Shown here piece after piece: positions 37,666-47,387 of a DNA stretch of 64,000 nucleotides. A model generated the notes under the pieces. That model did no database searches. It was not told the origin of the DNA and saw only the letters and a program-made list of their open reading frames with translations. The translations under genes and the position numbers were made by a program. Origin of the DNA: Burkholderia cepacia (lineage in GTDB: Bacteria; Pseudomonadota; Gammaproteobacteria; Burkholderiales; Burkholderiaceae); contig NZ_CP073638.1 in NCBI RefSeq assembly GCF_029962485.1, forward strand, positions 1,612,001 through 1,676,000, given 5' to 3'. Numbering within the stretch: position 1 is the stretch's first letter; every line of letters begins with the position of its first letter.

Positions 37666-38817
37666 ATGTCGCACCGTTTTTCGCTTGCCCTCGCCGTCCT
37701 CCTCGCCGTTTCCCCATTCGCCGCACAGGCCCGTCCGCTCGCGCGGCCGCCGGTCGAGCGCGATTTCAAGAACTGGGCAGTTGTCTGCGACAACGGCAAT
37801 CGCTGCATCGCCGAAAGCCATGCGGACGATATCGACGATGCACGCCCCACCCTCATCCTGCGCGTGACGCGCGATGCCGGCCCCGATGCGCAACCGTCGC
37901 TCGACCTCTACGCGTCGGCGCCGCTGGACCTGCGTACCGCACGCGTCGACGGCCGCCCGTTCGATGCGGTGCCGGCCCAATGGCATGCGTTCGGCGACAA
38001 GACCGACGACGAAGCACACCCGTTCCGGGTCCGCACGAGCGATCCGGCAACGGTTGCCGCGTGGCTTTCCGCGTCGCGCAACGCACAGCTGCTGAGCTTC
38101 GGCGATCCGGCGTCGGCGCACACCGCGCGTACGCCGTTGTCGGGGCTGAATGCCGCGCTGCTGCTGATCGACGATACGCAGGGCCGTGTCGGCACGGTCA
38201 CCGCGCTGCTGCGCCCCGGTACCAAGCCTGCGTCGTCGGTGCCGTCCGCACCGGCGCTGCCGCCCGCCGTCACGCCGGCGCCGCCGCCCGTCGCCAACCT
38301 GTCGGCAGCAGAACAGCGTCCGCTCGTCGACGCGGTGCTTGCGAAATTCGGCACGGACGTGAAGCAATGCGCGGCCGATGTCGAAGACGAAATGTCGGCA
38401 AGCGATCGCAGGAAGGCGTCGACCGCCGTCGCGATCTCGGCCGACGAGGCGCTCGTCGCGATCCCGTGCCAGACCAGCAGCATGTATAACCACACCGATC
38501 TGTGGTATCGCATCCGCCGCACCGCACCGTACGCGCCGACGGCCCTGAATTTCGGCGAATACGCGAATGCGGGCCTCGATTCGGCGTCGTTTCCGAATGA
38601 ACTCACCGACGCCGGCTACGATCCGTCGAGCGCGATGCTGTCGAGCAAGGTCCGGTTGCGCAGTGCCGGCGATTGCGGCTCGACCGCGTCGTGGATCTTC
38701 GACGGCCGGCGCTTCCTGCTCGCCGACATCGCAACGCACGGCACCTGCAACGGCCTGTTCCAGGATCAGTGGCCACGCCTGTATCGCCGCGCCGACGCGA
38801 GCACAAGCGCGCACTGA
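37666..38817 (+). CDS. DUF1176-family exported protein (383 aa)
   Basis: Signal peptide MSHRFSLALAVLLAVSPFAAQA. The mature protein begins with RDFKNWAVVCDNGNRCIAES, the N-terminal signature I associate with DUF1176, and ends with a segment FDGRRFLLADIATHGTC-like. Several cysteines point to disulfides in the periplasm. A Pro/Ala-rich linker near residue 200 separates two halves. No function is established. It converges with the methyltransferase gene. Confidence 0.8.
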   Translation: MSHRFSLALAVLLAVSPFAAQARPLARPPVERDFKNWAVVCDNGNRCIAESHADDIDDARPTLILRVTRDAGPDAQPSLDLYASAPLDLRTARVDGRPFDAVPAQWHAFGDKTDDEAHPFRVRTSDPATVAAWLSASRNAQLLSFGDPASAHTARTPLSGLNAALLLIDDTQGRVGTVTALLRPGTKPASSVPSAPALPPAVTPAPPPVANLSAAEQRPLVDAVLAKFGTDVKQCAADVEDEMSASDRRKASTAVAISADEALVAIPCQTSSMYNHTDLWYRIRRTAPYAPTALNFGEYANAGLDSASFPNELTDAGYDPSSAMLSSKVRLRSAGDCGSTASWIFDGRRFLLADIATHGTCNGLFQDQWPRLYRRADASTSAH

Positions 38818-38826
38818 CGCATCACG

Positions 38827-39495
38827 TCACGCGCCGACGATCGAGATCGAGAACCCGTCCCAGCCCTTCTGCCCGACCGTCTGCACGGCCGTCGTCGTGA
38901 GCGACGGCTCGGCCACGAGGCGCGCGAACCCGTCGCGCACGCCGACCACGTCGGGCTCGCGATTGTCCGGGTCGGCCACGCGCCCGCGCCGCACGACGTT
39001 GTCGACGACGATCACCGTGCCGGGCCGCGACAGCTTCAGCGCCGCGTCGAGATAGACCGCGTTGTTGTCCTTGTCCGCATCGATGAAGATGAAATCGAAC
39101 GGCGCCTCACCGGCGTCGACGAGCCGCGCGAGGCTGTCTTTCGCGCTGCCGACCACCACCGACACGACCTCCGCGAACCCGGCGCGCGCGATGTTCTGCG
39201 TCGCGACCTTCGCATGCTCGGGGTTCAGTTCGAGCGTCACGAGCGTGCCGCCGGGCGGCAATGCGCGCGCGAGCCAGATCGTGCTGTAGCCGCCGAGCGT
39301 GCCGACCTCGAGAATGCGGCGCGCGCCGCGGATCGTCGCGAGCAGCTGCAGCAGCTTGCCCTGGTTCGGCGCGACGTTGATCGCGGGCAGCCCGGCCGCG
39401 TCGCTTGCCGCCAGCGCGGCATCGAGCGCGTCGTCGGACGGCACGAGCGTTGCGGAGAAATACGCATCCACCTGGTTCCACTGATCCTGATCCAT
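38827..39495 (-). CDS. O-methyltransferase, class I (222 aa)
   Basis: Caffeoyl-CoA/catechol O-methyltransferase-like: ILEVGTLGGYSTIWLARAL (motif I), TLELNPEHAKVATQN, and the metal-binding FDFIFIDADKDNN followed by VIVVDNVVRRGRV. Such enzymes methylate catechol-type hydroxyls using SAM and Mg2+. AAAGGTG precedes the ATG (MDQDQWNQ). It is divergent from metY with 149 bp between. The acceptor is unknown. Confidence 0.88.
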   Translation of the reverse strand: MDQDQWNQVDAYFSATLVPSDDALDAALAASDAAGLPAINVAPNQGKLLQLLATIRGARRILEVGTLGGYSTIWLARALPPGGTLVTLELNPEHAKVATQNIARAGFAEVVSVVVGSAKDSLARLVDAGEAPFDFIFIDADKDNNAVYLDAALKLSRPGTVIVVDNVVRRGRVADPDNREPDVVGVRDGFARLVAEPSLTTTAVQTVGQKGWDGFSISIVGA

Positions 39496-39589
39496 CGCGC
39501 ACCTTTCGTCTGCGGAAAAAGGCATTCTATGCGCGACGTCCCCATAAGCAACAAACCATTCGTTCTAAGGACAGCAGCGCACGTGCTCC

Positions 39590-39595
39590 TATAAT
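39590..39595 (+). promoter_or_regulatory. -10 element of metY
   Basis: A perfect TATAAT 50 bp upstream of the metY ATG; no convincing -35 hexamer at 16-18 bp spacing. Confidence 0.5.
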
Positions 39596-39644
39596 CGCCG
39601 GACGGCAGGACCCCTCGACCTTCACAACAACAAACGGAGCACCC

Positions 39645-40940
39645 ATGACCGATCAGGCCAATCCGAACTGGCGTCTCGAAACCATCGCCGTGCACGGCGG
39701 TTATCGTCCCGACCCGACCACGCGTGCGGTCGCCGTCCCGATCTACCAGACCGTTGCGTACGCATTCGACGATACGCAGCACGGCGCCGACCTGTTCGAC
39801 CTGAAGGTCCAGGGCAACATCTACACGCGGATCATGAACCCGACGACGGACGTGCTCGAGCAGCGGATCGCCGCGCTCGAGGGCGGCATCGGCGCGCTCG
39901 CGCTTGCATCGGGGCAATCCGCGGTCACGTACGCGATCCAGACGATTGCCGAAGCCGGCGACAACATCGTGTCCGCGAGTTCGCTGTACGGCGGCACCTA
40001 CAACCTGTTCGCGCATACGCTGCCGCAATACGGGATCACCACGCGCTTCGCCGATCCGCGCGACCCCGCATCGTTCGAACCGCTGATCGATGCACGCACG
40101 AAGGCGATCTTCGCGGAATCGGTCGGCAACCCGCTCGGCAACGTCACCGACATCGCCGCGCTCGCGGAAGTCGCGCATCGGCATGGCATCCCGCTGATCG
40201 TCGACAACACGGTGCCGTCGCCGTACCTGCTGCGCCCGTTCGAGCATGGCGCGGACATCGTCGTGCACTCGCTGACGAAGTACCTCGGCGGGCACGGCAC
40301 GAGCCTCGGCGGCGCGATCGTCGATTCGGGCAAGTTCCCGTGGGCCAAACACGCCGACCGGTTCAAGCGGCTGAACGAGCCGGACGTCAGCTACCACGGC
40401 GTCGTCTATACGGAAGCGTTCGGGCCGGCCGCGTATATCGGCCGCGCGCGCGTGGTGCCGCTGCGCAACATGGGCGCGGCGATCTCGCCGTTCAACGCCT
40501 TCCAGATCCTGCAGGGCATCGAGACGCTGGCGCTGCGCGTCGAGCGGATCAGCGACAACGCGCTGAAGATCGCGCAGCATCTCGCGCGCCACGAGCACGT
40601 CGAGTGGGTGAACTATGCGGGCCTGCCCGATCACCCCGACCATCCGCTCGTCGCACGCTACCTGTCGGGCCGCGCGCCGGGCATCCTGACGTTCGGCGTG
40701 AAGGGCGGCCGCGACGGCGGTGCGAAGTTCCAGGATGCGCTGAAGCTGTTCACGCGGCTCGTCAACATCGGCGATACGAAGTCGCTCGCGACGCACCCCG
40801 CATCGACGACGCACCGGCAACTGTCGCCGGCCGAGCTCGCGAAGGCCGGCGTGAAGGAAGAAACGGTGCGGCTGTCGATCGGCATCGAGCATATCGACGA
40901 TCTGCTCGCCGACCTCGATCAGGCGCTCGCGCAACTTTGA
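39645..40940 (+). CDS. metY: O-acetylhomoserine sulfhydrylase / aminocarboxypropyltransferase (431 aa)
   Basis: PLP enzyme of the Cys/Met metabolism family. GNIYTRIMNPTTDVLEQRIA and SGQSAVTYAIQTIAEAGDN are family signatures; the PLP lysine is in HSLTKYLGGHGTSLGG. The long insert WAKHADRFKRLNEPDVSYHG and total length indicate the MetY (OAH sulfhydrylase) class rather than MetB/MetC, so it makes homocysteine directly from O-acetylhomoserine and sulfide. CGGAG lies before the ATG. Confidence 0.93.
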   Translation: MTDQANPNWRLETIAVHGGYRPDPTTRAVAVPIYQTVAYAFDDTQHGADLFDLKVQGNIYTRIMNPTTDVLEQRIAALEGGIGALALASGQSAVTYAIQTIAEAGDNIVSASSLYGGTYNLFAHTLPQYGITTRFADPRDPASFEPLIDARTKAIFAESVGNPLGNVTDIAALAEVAHRHGIPLIVDNTVPSPYLLRPFEHGADIVVHSLTKYLGGHGTSLGGAIVDSGKFPWAKHADRFKRLNEPDVSYHGVVYTEAFGPAAYIGRARVVPLRNMGAAISPFNAFQILQGIETLALRVERISDNALKIAQHLARHEHVEWVNYAGLPDHPDHPLVARYLSGRAPGILTFGVKGGRDGGAKFQDALKLFTRLVNIGDTKSLATHPASTTHRQLSPAELAKAGVKEETVRLSIGIEHIDDLLADLDQALAQL

Positions 40941-41102
40941 CGGGAACGGGCGTGCCGGCTGGCCGGTGCGCCCCGCATCAAATGCCTTGACCCTGAAGCG
41001 GCTTCAAGGTGTTCAATCCCCGGTTGATGCCGGGGCACCGCCCGGCGCGTACGAACCGTGCAATGCAGCGCCCGCTGCGGCACGCCAACTGCCCGAGGCC
41101 AC

Positions 41103-41828
41103 ATGACACCGACCGCGAAGCTTGCGCTGCTCACGTTACCGCCCGTGCTGGCGGCCTGTTTCGGCGCCCTCGCGGCCGCGTGGCGCGCGCCCGGCCCGAA
41201 AACGTCGAGCGTCATCCAGCATTTCACCGGCGGCATCGTGTTCGCGGCCGCGGCGCTCGAACTGCTGCCGCAAGACCGCGCGCATGCGCTGTTTCCGGTC
41301 GTCGTCGGGTTCGTGCTCGGCATCGCGCTGATGCTCGCGATCCGCGCGCTGTCGGGCGCGATCGAGACGCGCTTCGAGGAAGCGCGGCTGCCCGTGAGCC
41401 TGATCGTCGTCACCGCGATCGACCTCGTCGTCGACGGCCTCGTGCTCGGCATCGCCTTCTCGGCCAGCGACGAAAGCGGCATCATCCTGACTGTCGCGCT
41501 GACGCTCGAAGTGCTGTTCCTCGCGCTGTCGGTCAGCGCCGCGCTTGCCGCCGCAGGGATCGGCCGGATGCTGTCGATCGTCGTGCCGGTCGGGCTGGCC
41601 GCATTGTTGAGCATCGCGGCCGTTGCCGGCAATGCGGCGTTTGCCGGCCTGCCGACGAATATCTACGCGGCGCTACTGGGGCTCGGCACCGTCGCGCTGC
41701 TGTACCTCGTGACCGAAGAACTGCTGGTCGAAGCGCACGAGGTGCCCGAAACGCCGTTCGCGACGGCCGCGTTCTTCATCGGCTTCATCGTGTTCTTCCT
41801 GATCGAAGGGTCGGTCAAGGCCGGATAA
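41103..41828 (+). CDS. ZIP-like divalent-metal transporter (241 aa)
   Basis: Seven to eight hydrophobic segments. FTGGIVFAAAALELLP and VTAIDLVVDGLVLGIAFSA occupy the positions of the ZIP metal-site helices (typically HNxxDG/HEGxxxG). Here the first His is replaced (AIDLVVDG), so metal selectivity and even transport activity are uncertain. A C-terminal pair of acidic residues (TEELLVEAHEVPE) is also kept. It lies beside the metal-response block. Start set at MTPTAKLALL. Confidence 0.68.
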   Translation: MTPTAKLALLTLPPVLAACFGALAAAWRAPGPKTSSVIQHFTGGIVFAAAALELLPQDRAHALFPVVVGFVLGIALMLAIRALSGAIETRFEEARLPVSLIVVTAIDLVVDGLVLGIAFSASDESGIILTVALTLEVLFLALSVSAALAAAGIGRMLSIVVPVGLAALLSIAAVAGNAAFAGLPTNIYAALLGLGTVALLYLVTEELLVEAHEVPETPFATAAFFIGFIVFFLIEGSVKAG

Positions 41829-41842
41829 GCCGGACGCGGCGG

Positions 41843-42346
41843 CTACCACGTCGTCGCGCCTGCCGGATAGGTGTCGACGATCCGCGTGCCGTTCACGGGC
41901 GTGACGCCCTCGTTGCGCAACGCAGCCCACAGATCGATCGCATGTTCACGCGACTTGCGGCTGCCGTCGTCGGTCAGCACGTTCAGTGCGATCACTTCGT
42001 CGCGCGTCGTCAGTTGCAGCTGTTCCTTCAACTTGCGCGACTGATGCGACGCGGTACGGACGTCGCCGAGCACGATCCGTTTCTCCGTCATCGTCGCCCC
42101 GCTTCCCGCATCGGCTGGCACGAACGTCAGCCGGCCGTTGTCGACTTCGCATTGCCCTCGCGTGAACGTCGCCGTCCACGCGCCAGCGGGCACGGCCGCG
42201 AATTCGCAGCGCATCCGCTCGTTTGCACGGCTGCCGACGTCATGCGCCGGCGCGTGCGACAGCGCACGTTCCGGCCAGCCGGCCGCCATCGCGGCCGTCG
42301 ACATCAGGCACACCGCAAGCACGATTCCTTTCGCAATAGTGCGCAT
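41843..42346 (-). CDS. Exported protein of unknown function (167 aa)
   Basis: Signal peptide MRTIAKGIVLAVCLMSTAAMA, then a mature part with two cysteines and a beta-rich look (AWTATFTRGQCEVDNGRLTFV). No family is recognised. GAGGAG precedes the ATG. It follows the DUF4148 gene by 66 bp on the same strand and may belong to the same unit, expressed from the dyad-bearing promoter at 42768. Confidence 0.65.
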   Translation of the reverse strand: MRTIAKGIVLAVCLMSTAAMAAGWPERALSHAPAHDVGSRANERMRCEFAAVPAGAWTATFTRGQCEVDNGRLTFVPADAGSGATMTEKRIVLGDVRTASHQSRKLKEQLQLTTRDEVIALNVLTDDGSRKSREHAIDLWAALRNEGVTPVNGTRIVDTYPAGATTW

Positions 42347-42412
42347 GGCACGCTCCTCTACACAGCTGAATCCAGCCGGCGGGCATCGCGCCGCCCGGCC
42401 ACGAATGAACGC

Positions 42413-42688
42413 TCAACGCACCGCAAAGCGGTTGTCGTGCGCATCGACCATCGGTGCCTGCTCGCCGCGATGAACGGTCGAGCGATGAATTTCCTGATTT
42501 CGCGCGACAACAGCCGGGCTCGCCGGGTAATCGTGATTCGGGCTCGGGATCACGCCGTCGTGCCGCGCGCGCACCAGTTCCTGACGCACTTCCTGCCGGG
42601 TTTTCGATTGGGCGGCAACCGCCTGTGAGAAGGCCGCAATCGACAGTGCGGCAACGGCGATGACGATCATCGGTCGCGGAATGTTCAT
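42413..42688 (-). CDS. DUF4148-family exported small protein (91 aa)
   Basis: Signal peptide MNIPRPMIVIAVAALSIAAFSQAVA, then KTRQEVRQELVRARHDGVIPS and a terminal AHDNRFAVR. This is the DUF4148 pattern (KTRxxVxxELxxAxxxGxxP), common as small periplasmic proteins in Burkholderia. AAGGAG lies before the ATG (an upstream in-frame ATG is less likely). A paralogue is encoded at 44908. Function unknown; the context suggests metal or envelope stress. Confidence 0.85.
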   Translation of the reverse strand: MNIPRPMIVIAVAALSIAAFSQAVAAQSKTRQEVRQELVRARHDGVIPSPNHDYPASPAVVARNQEIHRSTVHRGEQAPMVDAHDNRFAVR

Positions 42689-42767
42689 GTTGTTGGCTCC
42701 TTGCTGGAAATCCGTGACGGGAGCGTTCACTTTGAGCCGACGCCGGTGCGAGATCGTGATCGCAGCA

Positions 42768-42781
42768 TGACGGTTTCGTCA
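42768..42781. promoter_or_regulatory. TGAC-N6-GTCA dyad (copy A)
   Basis: TGACGGTTTCGTCA, 80 bp upstream of the DUF4148 start at 42688. Candidate binding site of the nearby CzcR-type response regulator. Confidence 0.6.
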
Positions 42782-42852
42782 CCGTCCCGGCATCTGCTGC
42801 GTCGCAGTACGAATGAAATCCCTCGCCTGATTTGGCGCACATGACACGGCGA

Positions 42853-42866
42853 TGACATTTTTCTCA
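42853..42866. promoter_or_regulatory. TGAC-N6-CTCA dyad (copy B)
   Basis: TGACATTTTTCTCA, about 138 bp upstream of the porin start. Same layout as copies at 42768, 44755, 44809 and 53628, with one mismatch. The 315-bp intergenic region contains no gene. Confidence 0.45.
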
Positions 42867-43003
42867 TTTGTCCCTCACCTCCACGATCCGAACGCTTTCC
42901 AGAATCGCCAGCGCGATCGCGATATTCCTGCCCGCCATCACAAGGCGCCGCACCGGAATCGAGCGATGCACGAAACGATCTTCTTGAACCTCAGGGGCAC
43001 ACC

Positions 43004-44164
43004 ATGAAAACTCCAGTTCGGCTCGTCATGATGTCGGGTACGCTGCTCGCGGCCACCCACGCGGCACATGCGACGGAAGTCACGCTGTACGGCCTGTTCG
43101 ATACGTCGCTCACGTACGTGTGGAACGCCAGCGCGGACGGCAAGAACCTCGTCGGCCTCGGCAACGGCAATCTGCTCGGCAACCGCTTCGGCGTGAAAGG
43201 CGCGGAAGACCTGGGCGGCGGGTTGAAAGCGGTCTTCACGCTGGAAAACGGCTTCAATCCGAACACCGGCGCGCTCGGGCAAGGCAACCGGATGTTCGGC
43301 CGGCAGGCGTTCGTCGGCCTTGAAAGCGCCCGCTGGGGCACGCTGACGCTCGGCCGCCAGTACGACGCGCTTGCGGACGTCGCATGGCCGGTCACCGGCG
43401 ACTTCTACTTCGGCAGCGTGTACGCGACACCCGGCGACGTCGACAACTACGACACGTCGTCGCGCACCGACAATGCGGTGAAGTACACGTCCCCCGTGAT
43501 CGGCGGATTCCAGTTCGTCGGCATGTATGCGCTCGGCGGCGTGGCCGGCAAGAGCGGCGCGGGCCAGACCTGGTCGGCCGGCCTGTCGTACAGCAACGGC
43601 CCGGTGGACGTCGCGGGCGGCTACTACTATGCGGCCAATCGTTCATCGCTCGCCAACGGGATCCGGACGGGCTGGAACGGTACGTCCGACGGCACGTTCG
43701 ACGGGTCGCTGGTCAACGGCGGCTACATCTCCGCGAAATCGATCGGCATCGCGCGCGGTGCGCTGCGCTACAACTTCGCGCCATTCGCGATCGGCATCGA
43801 CTACAGCAATGCGCTGTACAAGGCCGACGCGATGTCCGCGTTCCGCAGCACGCAGAAGTACGACACCGCGCGCGGCTTCTTCAACTATCAGGCGACGCCG
43901 AGCCTGCTCGTCGGCCTCGGCTACAGCTACACGCGTGCCCGCGGCGATACGGGCGCAACCTACCATCAGGTGTCCGCCGGCGCCGACTACGTGCTGTCGA
44001 AGCGCACCGATCTCTATGCGGTCGGCGCCTGGCAGCGTGCGAACGGCGAGCAGCGCACGCTCGACGGCGGCACGCAAACGGCGCAGGCATCGATCGGTTC
44101 CTACGGCTACGGCGGCATGCGCACGCAGGGCATCGTCAATCTCGGGTTGCGCCACCGGTTCTGA
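43004..44164 (+). CDS. Gram-negative porin, OmpC/Burkholderia type (386 aa)
   Basis: Signal peptide of about 23 residues, then TEVTLYGLFDTSLTYVWNAS, the first strand of trimeric porins of the betaproteobacterial family. GNRFGVKGAEDLGGGLKAVFTLENGF and GRQAFVGLESARWGTLTLGRQYD follow, and the protein ends NLGLRHRF with the C-terminal Phe required for outer-membrane assembly. Sixteen beta strands are expected. AGGGG lies before the ATG. Placed beside metal-responsive genes, it may be regulated with them. The solute is unknown. Confidence 0.93.
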   Translation: MKTPVRLVMMSGTLLAATHAAHATEVTLYGLFDTSLTYVWNASADGKNLVGLGNGNLLGNRFGVKGAEDLGGGLKAVFTLENGFNPNTGALGQGNRMFGRQAFVGLESARWGTLTLGRQYDALADVAWPVTGDFYFGSVYATPGDVDNYDTSSRTDNAVKYTSPVIGGFQFVGMYALGGVAGKSGAGQTWSAGLSYSNGPVDVAGGYYYAANRSSLANGIRTGWNGTSDGTFDGSLVNGGYISAKSIGIARGALRYNFAPFAIGIDYSNALYKADAMSAFRSTQKYDTARGFFNYQATPSLLVGLGYSYTRARGDTGATYHQVSAGADYVLSKRTDLYAVGAWQRANGEQRTLDGGTQTAQASIGSYGYGGMRTQGIVNLGLRHRF

Positions 44165-44314
44165 TCGCGACGGCCAGCTCCGCGCTGCGTGACAAAAATT
44201 TCATGTTGCGATCAGGTTCGCGATGCGTGATGTCGCTACGATCGGTACGGTAACGGGCCCTGCCCGTTCCCACCCACGCAGCGGGTCGTTGTCGTACGGC
44301 ACGATCACGCGTTA

Positions 44315-44348
44315 GGCCCGGACTCGTCGAGTGCCGGGCCTTTTTTTT
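44315..44348 (+). terminator. Strong terminator after the porin gene
   Basis: GGCCCGG (44315-44321) pairs with CCGGGCC (44334-44340), with an inner CTCG/CGAG, followed by eight T residues. Confidence 0.93.
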
Positions 44349-44361
44349 GCATATCGGACGA

Positions 44362-44613
44362 TCACTGTGCGGGATTGCGTTGCGGAAACAGGCACGTGTG
44401 CGTTTTCACATACAGGTTCGGATTGCCGCAGCGGTGACCGGCATAGTCGATCTGCTCGCCGGGCATCAGGTCGGCCGGCACCGGCTTGCGTGCGGCGGAA
44501 GACGTGGCGGCAGGCGTGGCCGCGGAGGTGCCGGAGCGAGTCGACGCGCAGCCCGCGAACAGCGGGACGATCAGGACTGCGATCAAGGTTAAGCGAATGG
44601 CGGGACAATGCAC
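44362..44613 (-). CDS. Small lipoprotein (83 aa)
   Basis: Starts with GTG: a short basic segment, LTLIAVLIVPL, then lipobox LFAGC, with the lipidated Cys near residue 21. The mature part has a Ser/Thr/Ala linker and a Cys pair (HRCGNPNLYVKTHTCLFP). No ATG is available in a sensible place, and the lipobox supports this start. Its stop lies 14 bp beyond the porin terminator. It is divergent from the second DUF4148 gene, and TGAC-N6-GTCA dyads lie between them. Confidence 0.65.
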   Translation of the reverse strand: MHCPAIRLTLIAVLIVPLFAGCASTRSGTSAATPAATSSAARKPVPADLMPGEQIDYAGHRCGNPNLYVKTHTCLFPQRNPAQ

Positions 44614-44752
44614 TTTTCGGTCCGGAATGGGAGGCTGAACAGGGCCGCCCGCTTTCCATGCTGCTGTCGCGAACGGCGCGAATGCCTTCGGCCCTGTCGG
44701 CCAACGGCAGACTTCATGTTCCGCTTCCCGCTCATCGCGCCCATGACGCGAA

Positions 44753-44770
44753 CATGACGGTTGCGTCATG
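44753..44770. promoter_or_regulatory. TGAC-N6-GTCA dyad (copy C)
   Basis: CATGACGGTTGCGTCATG has perfect 6-bp arms. It lies between the divergent lipoprotein (140 bp from its start) and DUF4148 genes. Best copy of the motif. Confidence 0.65.
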
Positions 44771-44808
44771 TCGGGAGTCCCAACGATTCGCCACCTGCTT
44801 TCGCAATC

Positions 44809-44822
44809 TGACGATTTTTTCA
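44809..44822. promoter_or_regulatory. TGAC-N6-TTCA dyad (copy D)
   Basis: TGACGATTTTTTCA, 86 bp upstream of the DUF4148 start at 44908, nearly the same distance as copy A has to its paralogue. Confidence 0.5.
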
Positions 44823-44907
44823 TCTCGCGATCACGATCACGCACGGCTGCTTTCGCATACTGGGTCCATGGTTCGCCACCCGGCGACCTGATCAAGGAGA
44901 GCACTCG

Positions 44908-45195
44908 ATGAAAACGGCAAAACTCGCAGCACTGTTCGTCACCGCCACGCTGTCGCTCGGCATGGCCACGCAGGCCGCATTCGCGGAAACGCAAACGCAG
45001 GGCAAGACCCGCACGCAGGTCGTCAACGAACTGAAGCAGGCGCAGCACGACGGCGTCGTGCCGACGGGCAAGACGCAATATCCGCCGACCGGCGAGATGG
45101 TCGCGCGCAACAAGGAGCTTCACGGGATTTCGGTGCATGGCGGCGAGAAGAAGCCGCAGGCCGACAACCACGACAACCTGACCGCGCGGCAATGA
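44908..45195 (+). CDS. DUF4148-family exported small protein, second copy (95 aa)
   Basis: Signal peptide MKTAKLAALFVTATLSLGMA ending TQAAFA, then KTRTQVVNELKQAQHDGVVP and the terminal HGISVHGGEKK-DNHDNLTARQ region. It is paralogous to the protein encoded at 42413-42688 (shared KTRxxVxxEL, HDGV and VARN segments). AAGGAG precedes the ATG. It is convergent with the sensor-kinase gene. Confidence 0.88.
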   Translation: MKTAKLAALFVTATLSLGMATQAAFAETQTQGKTRTQVVNELKQAQHDGVVPTGKTQYPPTGEMVARNKELHGISVHGGEKKPQADNHDNLTARQ

Positions 45196-45274
45196 CGCTC
45201 GGCCGCACGACCGCGGGCAGCGCGCCGCGCGCAGCCGCCTCATGGCGAACGCGCGAGCGTGCCCGCCCGCGGTG

Positions 45275-46708
45275 TCAGGTGCTGAGGGCCGCCGGCCGGT
45301 TCGGCTCGGCCGGCCGGCGCGGAAAGCGCAGCCAGAACGTCGTGCGCCGGCCGGGATCGCTGTCGACACCGCATTCGCCGCCGTGATTGTCCATGATCGA
45401 CCGGACGATCGCGAGACCGAGCCCCGTGCCCGACGCGGAATTGTGCCGCGACGGATCGACACGATAGAAGCGCTCGAAGATCCGCCCGACATGTTCCGCG
45501 GCAATGCCGGGCCCCGTATCCGACACGGCGATCGTCGTCGCGCCGCCCTGCTCGATGCAATCGATCGTCACGACGCTGCCGCGCGGCGCATAGGTCAGCG
45601 CATTGGACAGCAGGTTGCTCAGCGCACGCTGGTACAGCGTCAGGTCGGCATCGACCCACGCGTGGCCGTCGACCTTCACCGTCACGCCCTCGTCCTCCGC
45701 AAGCGGCTCGTAGTAGCCGGCCACCCGCTCCGCCTCCTCCGCCGCATTCAGGCGCCGCACGCCGATTGACGTGCCGGCCTGTTCCGAGCGCGCGAGAAAC
45801 AGCATGTCCTCGATCATGCGGGACAAGCGCTGGTATTCGTCGATGCTCGACTCGATCACGTTCCGGTATTCATCCGCGCTGCGCGGCTGCGACAGCACGA
45901 CCTGCGCGGCCGCCTGCAGGTTCGTGAGCGGCGTGCGCATGTCGTGCGCGAGATTCGACGAGAACTGGCTCAGTCGCGTAAACGACTCGTTCAGCCGTTC
46001 GAGCATCCCGTTGAATGCATGCTCGAGTTCCTTCAGCTCGCCGGACGTATCGAGTTCCGGCAGCGGATGCGCCAGCCGGCTCGTCGACATCTGCTCGGCC
46101 CGCGCCGCGAAGCGCCGCAGCGGGCTCAAGCCCAGCGCCGCGATGCCGTACGCGATCGCGGCCGCCAGCACCACGCCGAACACCTCGATCACGACGATCG
46201 TATAAGCATGCGTGCGCAGCAGCAGCACGTCGGCGCTGCGGTCGTACTGCACGGCGACGCGCACCACGGGCGCACCGGCGCTGGTGCCGCCCGCGAGCGG
46301 CACGGTCGTCACCAGATACTGGTGCCGCGCGCCGGGCGGTGTGACGGCGACCGGCACGCGCCCCGCATCCAGCGACAGCAGCGGCGCATAGGGACGGAAT
46401 CCGGGCGTACCGACGAGGCGCGTGCCCGTCGCGTCGAAAATCGCGAGATCCATGTTCGGATGGCCGTGCAACTGGTCGATCCAGATGCCGGGGTTGCGCG
46501 CGACGTCGGCCGTCGTGTCCGCTCCGCCCAGGTGCGTGCCCAGCGCGGCGGATATGCCGGCCATCTGCTCGGCGGCCGTCATCTCGACACGGTTGCTCAA
46601 CGCCTTGTAAAGCGCGACGCCGCTCGACGCGAGGATCACCGACGTCGACAGGATGATCAGCGCGGTCAGGCGTCCGCGCAGCGTGCGCGGCAGCAGGCGC
46701 GCGATCAT
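45275..46708 (-). CDS. czcS: Heavy-metal sensor histidine kinase, CzcS/CusS type (477 aa)
   Basis: Two membrane helices (about residues 13-35 and 168-190) frame a periplasmic sensor of about 130 residues. HAMP follows, then the dimerisation box [14 protein letters not shown] (phospho-His about 255), and ATPase boxes [10 protein letters not shown] (N), DTGPGIA (G1) and GTGLGLAIV (G2). Length and order match heavy-metal sensor kinases. It overlaps the response-regulator gene by 4 bp and ends the efflux operon. Gene symbol by operon context (CzcA motif); CusS/IrlS-like naming is also possible. Confidence 0.9.
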   Translation of the reverse strand: MIARLLPRTLRGRLTALIILSTSVILASSGVALYKALSNRVEMTAAEQMAGISAALGTHLGGADTTADVARNPGIWIDQLHGHPNMDLAIFDATGTRLVGTPGFRPYAPLLSLDAGRVPVAVTPPGARHQYLVTTVPLAGGTSAGAPVVRVAVQYDRSADVLLLRTHAYTIVVIEVFGVVLAAAIAYGIAALGLSPLRRFAARAEQMSTSRLAHPLPELDTSGELKELEHAFNGMLERLNESFTRLSQFSSNLAHDMRTPLTNLQAAAQVVLSQPRSADEYRNVIESSIDEYQRLSRMIEDMLFLARSEQAGTSIGVRRLNAAEEAERVAGYYEPLAEDEGVTVKVDGHAWVDADLTLYQRALSNLLSNALTYAPRGSVVTIDCIEQGGATTIAVSDTGPGIAAEHVGRIFERFYRVDPSRHNSASGTGLGLAIVRSIMDNHGGECGVDSDPGRRTTFWLRFPRRPAEPNRPAALST

Positions 46709-47387
46709 GCGGCCGCGCCGCCGCGCGCTTCGAGCACGTAGCCCATGCCGCGCACCGTGTGGATCAGTTTCGGTTCGTACGCGTCGTCGATCTTCGAGCG
46801 CAGCCGCCGGATCGCCGAATCGACGACGTTCGTGTCGCTGTTGAAGTTCATGTCCCACACCTGCGACGCGATCGTCGCGCGCGGCAGGATCTCGCCTTCA
46901 CGGCGCATCAACAGCCACAGCAGCGCGAATTCCTTCGCGGTCAGCAGGATCGTGTCGCCCTGCCGCGTGGCCTTGCGGCGTGTCAGGTCGAGCTCGAGAT
47001 CGGCCACGCGCAGCGTATTCGAATCGCGCGGCTGGCCGCGCCGCAAGATCGACTTGATGCGCGCGGTCAGCTCGACGAAGTCGAACGGCTTCGCGAGATA
47101 GTCGTCGGCGCCGAGCTCGAGCCCCTTCACGCGATCGCCGACGTCGTCGCGCGCGGTGAGGAACAGCACGGGCGTCGACTTGCTGCGCCGCAGGTTCTGC
47201 AGCAGCGTCCAGCCGTCCTGGCCGGGCAGCATCACGTCGAGCACGAGCAGGTCGTACTCCTCGGTTTCGGCCTGGTGCTGGCCCGTGATGCCGTCCTCGA
47301 CCCAATCGACGACGTAGCCGGCCTCGGTGAGCCCCTTGCGCAGGTACGCGCCCGTCTTCGGTTCATCCTCGACAATCAGAATTCGCA

